Virus record (IMG/VR): IMGVR_UViG_3300036804_000119
Span: 1 to 41,348 of that record
DNA: 41,348 bases
Strand: one strand, 5' to 3'
DNA from: a virus
The stretch's first letter is position 1; every line of letters begins with the position of its first letter. Both the position numbers and the translations under genes were made by a program. This document shows positions 1 through 8,300 of the stretch, in pieces. The notes below the pieces were generated by a model. The model worked only from the letters and a program-made list of their open reading frames with translations, ran no database searches and was not told the DNA's origin.

Positions 1-430
1 CACGGTTAGCCAGATAGTCTTCCAGCCAACGGATTCCCTGCCGGTGACAGGCTTCGGCCTCTTCCCTGGTCCTGGCTTTGTCCTGCCATAGTTCGTCGCC
101 CCAGCTCTCCCGCTCCCGGCCAAAGATCACCCTCTTAACCCTGGGCGCGAAGACCATGGTCTCAAACCAGATGGGACTGCCCCCCGGCATATAGTTCATG
201 TTGATGCCGGTGAAGACCGTCGAGACGGTGTGCTTTTCGATCTCGTCCCGAAGGATGATCCGCTGGCCACCATTGCGTTCAAAGAAGAGCGCCCATTCAA
301 GGAGCTTCGCTTCAACCGGGTTGCCGCTTTCATCTAAGACCGCGAACTGCGGGCCGAAGGCATCCCGCACGTCCTTGTACAGCTCCTCTGTAGAAAAAGC
401 ATGCTTTTCTTCCTCGTCTTCGAATCGCAT
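1..430 (-). CDS. Conserved phage hypothetical protein, C-terminus cut by window edge
   Basis: This leftward frame starts with ATG at 430 (MRFEDEEEKH) and stays open for 143 codons to the left edge, so the C-terminus is missing. The N-terminus is acidic. The middle contains HTVSTVFTGINMNY followed by GSPIWFETMVF, and after that comes a Glu/Arg/Trp-rich helix (REEAEACHRQGIRWLEDYL). From memory, a VSTVF...LFETM pattern followed by a glutamate-rich helix is typical of a widespread small phage protein family of unknown function; I have not checked this by search. The non-coding region on its right separates it from the rightward genes, so it probably has its own promoter there. No function is assigned. 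Confidence 0.7.
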   Translation of the reverse strand, partial: MRFEDEEEKHAFSTEELYKDVRDAFGPQFAVLDESGNPVEAKLLEWALFFERNGGQRIILRDEIEKHTVSTVFTGINMNYMPGGSPIWFETMVFAPRVKRVIFGRERESWGDELWQDKARTREEAEACHRQGIRWLEDYLANR

Positions 431-486
431 TGACTTTAAGTTTAGCACGGTTTAAAGCTGGCTCCAGAAGACGTCCATCTTCAATC

Positions 487-579
487 ACCGGCAAGCTCGA
501 CAACGAACCTCAGAAACTCCTGTTGACTTGCCGGTCTTTTTTTGTCTAAGTAGATCATTCGGGACACTTCTGAGGTTCG
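487..579. promoter_or_regulatory. Two interleaved inverted repeats (pseudoknot topology) with a T-tract
   Basis: ACCGGCAAG at 487-495 is the exact reverse complement of CTTGCCGGT at 527-535, which is followed by seven T residues (537-543). CGAACCTCAGAA at 504-515 is the exact reverse complement of TTCTGAGGTTCG at 568-579. The arms alternate (A, B, A', B'), which is the layout of an H-type pseudoknot in RNA. On the plus strand the first stem plus T-tract could also work as an intrinsic terminator with a 31-base loop. Function is inferred only. Confidence 0.55.
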
Positions 580-694
580 ATACCGATGCACTCAAGGCCG
601 ACAGCAACTGCTTAAAGCTTGAACTGCTCCTTGAACTCTTTGCCCAATGTAAGCTTTTGCTTATGGAGGGTAGGGAGGTTCTTGGGCAGCTCAG

Positions 695-745
695 GCTGAG
701 CGCTTCGCTCAGCGTAGTTGGCAGGCGAGGGTGCGGGAAGCACCC
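695..745. promoter_or_regulatory. Pair of small perfect hairpins upstream of the gene at 807
   Basis: GCTGAGCG-CTT-CGCTCAGC at 695-713 is a perfect 8-bp stem with a 3-base loop. GGGTGC at 729-734 pairs with GCACCC at 740-745 across a GGGAA loop. They lie 60 to 110 bases before the rightward start at 807, so they would sit in its 5' leader or in a short RNA. Neither is followed by a T-tract, so they are not ordinary terminators. Confidence 0.5.
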
Positions 746-806
746 GAGCAGCCATTTCATAGTTTACTGAAGTGTATTAACAAACGTAGCTTCAAGGAAC
801 CCAAAG

Positions 807-1220
807 ATGAAAAAGCCAGTCAACCAAGGCCAGCAGTTCATTAACGAAGTCGAGGCCTCGCTGGAAAAGACCAGCCGCCCGCTGGGCATGCCGCCCCTGG
901 AAGCGATCCAGAGCGAAGTCCTGCGGATCGGTTTTACGAGACAGGATGCCGAATCCATTTACGATTTCTGGCTAAGCAACGGATTCAAGGTCGGCGCGAG
1001 GACTATCCGCGACTGGAAAGCGGCCATCCGCAACATGATCCGCTATAACCGGCTCCCTTCTCAACAAGCTAAGCCGCCGGGACTGGTCGAACATCAGAGA
1101 ACAAAACCGGCCCAGTTAGCCGAAGCGGCCAGGGACCGGCGGAAAACTCAGCCACCGGCCAGCGAAGAAGAAGCGCGCCGGGTCGGGCACGCACTCCGGC
1201 AATGGCGCAAGAGCCAATAA
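807..1220 (+). CDS. Small protein with replisome-organiser-type C-terminal motif
   Basis: This is a 137-residue protein starting with ATG at 807, with AAGGAA upstream. Residues about 45-78 read RIGFTRQDAESIYDFWLSNG then FKVGARTIRDWKAAIRNM. The pattern of an aromatic pair, K-V-G and D-W-K-A-A-x-R resembles the short C-terminal motif of many phage DnaD-like replication or helicase-loader proteins (YDYW...GWKVGK...DWKAAxRxW), here as part of a small protein without the usual N-terminal winged helix. The remainder is basic and probably disordered (PPGLVEHQRTKPAQ...). It is the first rightward gene after the intergenic region and overlaps the next gene by 19 bases. A role in replication or DNA binding is plausible but rests on this motif alone. 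Confidence 0.6.
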   Translation: MKKPVNQGQQFINEVEASLEKTSRPLGMPPLEAIQSEVLRIGFTRQDAESIYDFWLSNGFKVGARTIRDWKAAIRNMIRYNRLPSQQAKPPGLVEHQRTKPAQLAEAARDRRKTQPPASEEEARRVGHALRQWRKSQ

Positions 1221-1855
1221 AAAGCATGCTTATCGAAAACCTCACCGAGCTGCGGGACAACTTTAAGCTCCTGGGCATGGGCTGGGAGTTCTACGATTTC
1301 ATGCTCACCTACGGCACCTTCTGGAAGGGCTCGAGCCTGCCCAAGCGCTATGTGCGGCGCACGCCTAAACAGTGCTTTTACAATGGCCGCCAGCTTGTCC
1401 GGCGCTCTAAGGCCCTGAAGTACTGCGAAGGGATTGCTTGCAGGCCAGAGCTGCCGCTGCCGGTCCACCACGCCTGGGCCATTGGCGTTGACCACAGGGT
1501 CATTGATCCGACCTGGGACCGGCCAGAGACCTGCGAGTACCTGGGGATCATTTTCGACCGTAGTCTGCTGACTCACTCGCTGCGCTATAGCGGCCAGCTC
1601 TTCAACGAGTGGGGCGCGCTGCGGCCCGACATTTTCGAGCTGTTGCAAAGAAAAAGATCCCGGCAGGAGCCCAATCCTGCCGGGATAGAATGCAAGCACG
1701 CAATGGTATCGCGTATCGCCGGGAGCCTGTCACCGAATTTTAGCGAAAGCAACCTTATTGACCGGGTCCCTGTTGATCGGGTGCTGGCGGAGGCTGGATC
1801 TGGGAAGCAGGCCCCTGCATCCCAGGCACCTGAGGCTCCACATCCTGCGCGCTAG
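1202..1855 (+). CDS. Phage hypothetical with C...HAW...DPTW pattern (possible thiol-protease or transglutaminase-like fold)
   Basis: The frame is open for 217 codons. ATG at 1202 overlaps the preceding gene; ATG at 1229 (MLIENLTELRDN) would leave a short gap and is an equally good start, and neither has a clear Shine-Dalgarno site. The core, residues about 55-135, has KQCFYNGRQLV, then LKYCEGIA, LPLPVHHAWAIG and RVIDPTWD. A Cys after an aromatic N-terminal part, then HHAW, then DPTW is the order expected for a Cys-His-Asp catalytic fold of transglutaminase type. Similar CxxNA...HAW...DPTW proteins are common unnamed phage genes in my recollection. The last roughly 60 residues run through the terminator hairpin (1657-1686) and antisense to the 180-residue leftward gene, and look like poor protein sequence. 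Function is inferred. Confidence 0.6.
   Translation: MAQEPIKSMLIENLTELRDNFKLLGMGWEFYDFMLTYGTFWKGSSLPKRYVRRTPKQCFYNGRQLVRRSKALKYCEGIACRPELPLPVHHAWAIGVDHRVIDPTWDRPETCEYLGIIFDRSLLTHSLRYSGQLFNEWGALRPDIFELLQRKRSRQEPNPAGIECKHAMVSRIAGSLSPNFSESNLIDRVPVDRVLAEAGSGKQAPASQAPEAPHPAR
1648..1686 (-). terminator. Intrinsic terminator of the long leftward structural transcript
   Basis: ATCCCGGCAGGA (1657-1668) and TCCTGCCGGGAT (1675-1686) form a perfect 12-bp stem with a 6-base loop. Read leftward, the stem is followed by C, five T, C and three T (1656-1647). It lies 69 bases beyond the stop of the last leftward structural gene at 1755. There is no T-tract on the right side, so it works for the leftward strand. 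It is embedded in the 3' part of the opposing rightward gene. Confidence 0.85.
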
Positions 1856-2297
1856 GAGGCGGCTGGGGCGCGTTTTGCGCCGGGTAGGGTGTACTGACAC
1901 CCGCCGGACCTGCGGGCGCTGGTGGGGCGTTTACGGGGCTTTGTTGGCCCTGCGCCTGCTGAGCCGTAGCGGCCTGTTGCGCCGCCTGGGCCTTCCCTTG
2001 AGCTTGGCTCTGTTGAGCTTGCTCCTTATCGATGTCGGAGGGGCCTAAGACTTGGCCTCCTTCCTGCGCCGCCCGCATCTTGGTGTAGCCAGCTTCCTGG
2101 GGCCGCTCGCCGCCATAGATCGATTCGTAGTCATTGGCCTCGTGCTCAGCCTGATGCCGCTTGTCATGGAGGGCTTGGACCCGGTCATCGAATTCGTCGT
2201 TCACCGGACCCATCATCTTGCCCAGCTGAACCGCTGCAGCCTGCTGCTGGTCGCTCGCGCCTTCGCCGGGTTGTTGCTGCTGTGTCTGCTTTGCCAT
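1755..2297 (-). CDS. Gln/Pro/Ala-rich low-complexity protein, last gene of structural operon
   Basis: This is a 180-residue protein starting at 2297 (MAKQTQQQQPGEG) and ending in DQQGPGQ. Residues about 25-90 are moderately ordered and acidic or helical (VNDEFDDRVQALHDKRHQAE, then YESIYGGERPQEAGYTKMRA). The rest is almost wholly Gln, Ala and Pro, as in the C-terminal and linker regions of the large upstream virion proteins. There is no signal peptide or membrane segment. It lies 33 bases after the 3053-residue gene with only a weak ribosome-binding site and is followed by a strong terminator. It is probably a minor virion component or an accessory to the ejection proteins; no family was recognised. 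Its end overlaps the rightward gene by about 100 bases. Confidence 0.7.
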   Translation of the reverse strand: MAKQTQQQQPGEGASDQQQAAAVQLGKMMGPVNDEFDDRVQALHDKRHQAEHEANDYESIYGGERPQEAGYTKMRAAQEGGQVLGPSDIDKEQAQQSQAQGKAQAAQQAATAQQAQGQQSPVNAPPAPAGPAGVSTPYPAQNAPQPPPSAQDVEPQVPGMQGPASQIQPPPAPDQQGPGQ

Positions 2298-2330
2298 AAC
2301 CTGAGAATTTAATCTTTAATAAGTTTTAAA

Positions 2331-5300
2331 TCAAGCTGTCCCGGCTACTGATTGCCGGACCTTTTCAGCACGTTTCATCTGAGCCTTGGTGATATCCGGG
2401 GCCCGCTTGTAGGCCTTGAGCATAGGCCGGTAATCGCGATCCTCGGCGTCCTGGGTCCGTTCCCAGCCCTTAGCCTGCCAGTGTTTCTGTTCCGCGAACC
2501 ACAGAATTGCCTGGAGACTAGAGGGTTTTATTCCGATCCGGTCTGCCGCCTTTTTAAAGGCCAGTTGCGAGAGGCCGAAGTCGGTATCGTTAACCCCAGG
2601 CTCACCCGCTGGCTGAATCAGCCAGGGCTCTTTGGTGTGCCCCTCATAGCCCAGCCTGCGCATGGTGCGAGCGGCCCACATATCGATAGTGGCCTGCATA
2701 CTTCTGCCATTGAGGTTCGCCGCGAAATTCGGTGCCTTGGGCCCACCGGCTTCTTTCTCCCAGGTATGCGCCAGGACCTTCAAAACGTGGATCGAGTTGT
2801 GACCGAAAAGTGCCCCATCCTCATTGCGCGGAGTGATCCCGTGGTGCTCGATGTATTGTTCCATTGCGGCCTCGTCAGTCCCCGGCGCTTCTTCACCCAG
2901 AGCCGTGTGGATTCCCTTATCCACAACGTGCTGCATTAAGGCTCCTTTGCCGCTCTGCTTGATGCCGTAAGCTTTCCGGTACAGATCGATGTGCCGGTCA
3001 TAAGCTCCCCGCAGGAACTGGTGATAAGCTTTTATCGCCATCCCATAGTTAATTTTGACCTTGTTGCCGGGACTGGTCGCGGCCAGGAGATTGGCTACGA
3101 GGTCTGCGTGCCCGCCGAAATGATGTTCTAGCCATGTCTTAGCCTCATCGTACCAATCCTTGCCCCCCATGACTTCGGGCAGGTGCTCAATCGACTTGTA
3201 CATGTCGTGGAGCTTGTCCGCGAAGGTATCGACGGCACTGATGTCGTTGAGGTGGCTGACCCGTTTGCGATCCGTTGGGTTCAGGTAAGGAGTCAGGCGT
3301 TTCTCCTCGTCCAGTTCATGCAGATCGTCTTCGGTCTCATCCGGCGCTTTCGCCATCTGCAATTTGCCGGTCTTTTTATTTAAGACCTGTCCCAGCGCTT
3401 TGCCCGCCTTCTGCAACAGCGGCGCGTTGGCAATATCGTAGTTAGTTTTCTTGTACTTAACCTTGCCGCCGGATTCGGTCTTGAACTGGCCATCCTCGGT
3501 TCGATCCGGCTCTAAGGGAATCGCGCCCTTAACCTGAGTGTCCAGCCGCTCACCCGCTTCCTGCCAGAGTTTAGCTTGTTTCTCGTCTTTCGGCTTGGGG
3601 CCAAGCTTATCTTGAGTCTCCTGGGTGATCTCCCGAGGAGGCGGCGCTGGCGCTTTAGCTCCTTTGGCCGCTTTCTTAGCGACCATGTAGCTGATGCCTG
3701 GGGCTTCTGGCGCTACAGGTCGCCCACCGATTCGGCCTGCTTGATCGCTAGGTTCTTCTCCTGCTCCGAGAGCTTGCGGCCCTTGAACCTCTCCAGCCAC
3801 TCCAGAAACTTCTCTTCGGCTGCGGTCCTTGGCTTGGTCAAAGTCGGTTTCGAGTCGTGTGCTTGGCTCATGTTTAATCCAGCTTTCTCTATCCTGGGCT
3901 CGCTCTAAGGCAGCGCTTTCGCCGCCTGCATGATACCCTTTATGTGCCATAAAAACAACATCAGGATCATCGTCTTCTTCGTACTTCCACTTCGGTGGCG
4001 CGTAGTCCCGGTTAAAGGGCATCCGGCCCGTCTCGTGGAAGCCAAACTGGTGATAGAAGTCGGGCAGATAAGGATCAAATGCATCCAGGGTCTTCCCCCC
4101 GTTCCTGAGAGCGTGGATGACCGCATGGGCACCGGCTCCTTTAGGGCCACCGTTGTTAAACACATTCTGGATATCGCCCTCTGGGCTAACGGCCACTCCG
4201 GCAGTGCCGTTGTCGTTGGTATAGAGCTGGTGATTAGCGATGTCTTCGGGCGCTAAAGGCGAAAGATACTGCGGACGCTTAGACAGATCCCGCTGTTTGA
4301 TGAATTCCTCTGGACTAACTGACTTCCAAGTCGGCTCCCCTTCAGCCTTGGAGACTCCACCGGGCATGAAACTGATCCCTGGCCTGCCCGACATGGTGCC
4401 AGCAATCCGGCCATGAGTGGCGGCGCGGCCCATCTCTTCCAGCACATCTTCTTTGGGAGTTGTGTCCCTGACGATATCCATCATGGACTCGGGCGCTTTG
4501 CCTTTGCCGTAGATCTCTTCCAGGGCAGCTTCGCGCTGTTCAGGACTTGTCCGAATCGCCCGGTGCCCCGCTACCCGCGCCTCAATCTCGCCTGGGTCCA
4601 TCTCGTACATGGCATGGGCCATTTCTCTCATCCGCCGGTTAGTCCAGCCAAAACGTTCGTTATCGTTGTGGTCTAACTCCGATTCACTCATGGAGGAACG
4701 TTCCGGGTAAGCTGCATCCCACTGTTTGCGCAGCTCATCGTGAATCCCGGTATCATTGTACATCTTGGCGTAGAGGTGGTCGGCGCTAGCTCCTTTCCCA
4801 GCAAAATTCTCGTAGTGCTGGACCGCATGCTGGATCTCGTGCGCCACGGTCTCTTTATCAGTCGGACTTTTTACAACCAAATGATCGCCCCGCATATTGC
4901 CCTCCCTGTCTAGCCAGGGCTGCTCGTAATGGCCGTAGTGCGGAAGTGTGGGGTCCATTGAGATCTTGGTGTTCCGCAACCAGGGATAATTTTCGAACAG
5001 GTCCGGGTGCTGGATCGCATCGGAGAGTGGCATGGCACCGGGCCCGCGCGTATCAGTTTGATAACGTTCCTCTAAAGCGTTACGCGGCAGGTCATGCATT
5101 CCTTTAACCGGCGCGGAACGCCCAGTTGGCTTAAAGCTCATGTCCCGGTCGTCAATCTCGAAACGCTGGCCCCCGCCGGGGAGCGGCGTCTCAAAGGTCT
5201 TGCCCAGTGCCCGCGCGACCTTGAAACCCGTGGCCTTTGGTCCGGCCATGGGCATGTAGTGAACCCCACCCAGTGGTTCGCCGGGTTCTGGCACTTCGCG

Positions 5301-8300
5301 GACCCGATCCAAATAGTCGTTAGGCCGCAGCTTGCCCGAGATGAACTGCTTGCGGATGTTACCGGTCAGCTCCTTGTGTTCATCCGGGGAGAGCGGCGCT
5401 GGCATGAAGTGTACGCCCACCGGCACGTCGGGTCTGCCCTTGGGACTAGTTAACTCCTGGCCTAAGGTCTCTGTCAGTTTCTCATATCCAGGCACCTTTG
5501 GCCTAATCTCAGCCGGGATATGCTCCGGCGTCTCGTGCAGGGCATGAATCAACCCGGCGTTATAAGTGCGGATAGTCGGCTCTAAGATGTTTTTGCTCCA
5601 CCGATCATCAGCCGCTTTCTTTATGCCACCGTCCTTAATTTCTTCTGCTTTGCCACCTCGCAAGCCAGCCATATGGGCATCGATGTCGCGCCGGATCGGG
5701 TTAACTTCGCCTTCTTCGTTTAATAAGGTGCCTCCGGCTTTAGCTAACTCCTGATAGCCTTTACTATGCCGCGCGGCTTGATTGTTGATAACCGCATTCA
5801 TGAAATCGACTTCACGCTGCTTCAGCCGGTAGGGAACATATTTGCGGTCGGGATTAGCTGGATATTCTGCGGTGCCAGCTTGATAGCCTTTGCCAGTGCC
5901 TTTATGGCCAGCTAAAAGATTCTGCACGTAGCCAGCCAGATCGTTCCTGAACTTAGGGTGCCCCAGGTCTGGATAAGGCGACTCCTGACCCATTTCGGAA
6001 AGCGCCTCATTGAGCTTAGCGTGGTTGTGCGCCGCTACACTGGTCGAGATTCCCTGCACATAACCGCTAGAGTTTTGCGCCATTCCCTTGGCCCGATTTT
6101 TGCCTATCCCGATAGCGGTTGGGATCATCGAATCACCTGCCAACCTTCCATTGGTCCGACCTAACAATCGAGCCTGCGGACTAGAAGCATCGTAGTTAAC
6201 TTCGCGGCTGGCCCGCGTAATATCCGATTCTTTGCCAGGACCGGGAGGAGCCGAGATGTAACTAACATGCATCGGCTTTTTGTCAGCAATGGCCCTTTGG
6301 CCAGCGGCTAAGGCCACCTTTTCATTCTCAGGCAGGTCAGCCAGCATATGCTGATGCATAGGGTCGCCTGCAAGGAAGTGCTCCCCTTTAAACATATTGT
6401 CAGTTTGCTTCTGGACTCGAGTGTCATCGCTAGAAAGCAGACTCGCATGCAGCTTCTGGGCTTTAGTAATGTTATCAGGAGCATAGCCGCCTTGAGTTAA
6501 CAGCGATTTCAGCTTGCCGAACCCTTTAACGTTAGGTTCACCCAAAGTTGACTCTGCCGGTGCGCCGCCCTCTTCTTCGGGCGTAATGCCACCGATCCTT
6601 TGACCACGCATGTAATAGAGGCCACCACCACCACCGGGGGCCTCTGGAGCTTGCATACCAGCACCCATCTGCTGGGATTGCTGGATGGCTTCACCCTGAG
6701 TCATGGGAGCGCGCATCTGAGCGGCTGATGGCATCCCGAATGGATACATGCTAGCAAAGGGAGTCATGTGGGTCGCAGGCTCCTCCGCATAACCGCCACC
6801 GCCACCGCCGGTCGCAGCGCCTTCGCGCTCCGCTTCTTCCATCCCTGGTACTGCTGACTTTTCTTCTTCTTGTGCTGGCATTGGCGGCAAGGGCGAGTAA
6901 GGCACTTCTGCGCCACCACCGCCCCCTGGTCCTGAGGGCGCTGCGCCCTCACCACCGCCAGCCTGCCCACCGCCAGCCTGCGGGCCTTCTCCACTGGCCC
7001 ATTTGTCTTCTTCGCCTGACTTAACCTGCGGAGCTTTATCCGTAGGCAAATAAGCGTAGACATTGTCACCGAAACGATGTTGCCAGCCCTCGGTGGTGTA
7101 GTTCTTTTCCCAGTTGCCGTTTCTGGAGGAGTTGGAATAGATCGATTTACCGTCTTTACCCACGATGCCGGTGTGGCCGTAGATCCCTCCTTGGGCCGGA
7201 CTGACTACTATTGCTCCCGGTGTATTGACTGGCACCTTCTGATACCAGCCCTTGCTCGCGCCGTCCTCTAACTCGCTGTGCAAGGTGACCGTCGAAAGCG
7301 TGCGGGGCAGATCGATATGCATTTGCCCCCGCACGATGCGGGTGACCGCATCAGCACAAGCCAATTCTCCGCCGTTGGTGCCGGGATCTTGCACCGTATT
7401 CAAACGTCCCACGTTAGCCTCGGCAGCATCCGCTAGATTCTTGTAGCCTTTATAGGGAGCGCCTTGCGGCAGCTCGCCACCGGCAAAGCGGTAGCTCAGC
7501 GCCTGCTTACCGCTGGTAAAACCGATAGCCTGGGCTGTCCCGTGAAGCACGTCTAACCCAGCGCCGGTCGACTTCCCCGGCCCGATATCCACAATCGGAG
7601 CCAAGCCTTTTTTTCCATTAGCAGGGTTTGTCACCTCGACCATGACGTCATGGTTCTTCACCATCTGGGCGAAGCGAGGACTGGCGTGCCATGCACCGTT
7701 TTTGTCCCGGTAGATGGCGTTGTTGCCGAAGTGAGCCTGTAAATCTTCCGGCGGAACAGAAACGCCTTTTGTGTTCTCCCCTGATAAATCTTGAGAACCG
7801 AAATCACTGAACCCACGATTCTTGCTGGGATATTTCTCTGGATGAGCGGCAACCGCAGCCCGGTCGACCCAGCCGAACTCTGTGCTTGTAACGGTGCGTG
7901 AATCAGCGCTCGGGCCCGCAGCCTTGGGTGTTACCGCAGGTGATGGTTCTGGCTTGACCTCGGGCTGGCGCACCGTTGGTGCTACGTAAGGTGCTTTAGC
8001 AGCTTGTCCATTAGGTTGGACCTGTCCATTAGGCTGTTGTTGAGCGCGGGCCGTGGGGGCTACGTAGGGCGCTTTAGCGGTCTCTTGAGCGCGGGCCGTT
8101 GGCGCTACATAGGGTTTGGCGCTTGGGGCCGGGGGCGGCAGTGTCCCGACTGTCTCTGGGCCTTGATTAGGCGCAGCAGCATTTGTGCGCTGCGCGCCGA
8201 GAAGCGTTGGCGGGCTAAGAGCGTTAGCTGCTGTACCAAAGATTCCAGCACCCGGTTGCCAAACCGGCTTTGGGCTGCTCACTATCGGCCCTTTAGCGCC

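Larger units (their letters stand above)
431..806. promoter_or_regulatory. Divergent intergenic region with several inverted repeats
   Basis: About 376 bases lie between the leftward gene starting at 430 and the rightward gene starting at 807. The short open frames here on both strands lack recognisable protein character. The region instead carries a cluster of inverted repeats (487-579, 695-713 and 729-745). Because the flanking genes diverge, promoters for both should lie here, but I could not identify a convincing -35/-10 pair. Just before 807 there is an acceptable ribosome-binding site (AAGGAA, eight bases upstream of the ATG). A regulatory switch, an sRNA or a replication-origin element would all be compatible. 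Confidence 0.5.

Noticed and set aside
485-770. Open frames of 80-91 codons on both strands
   Set aside because: They lie over inverted repeats, have Ser/Leu/Arg-rich shadow-like composition and no ribosome-binding site; treated as non-coding.
1758-2312. Rightward frames opposite the 180-aa gene
   Set aside because: Leu/Arg/His-rich translations are the usual antisense shadow of Gln/Pro-rich coding sequence.
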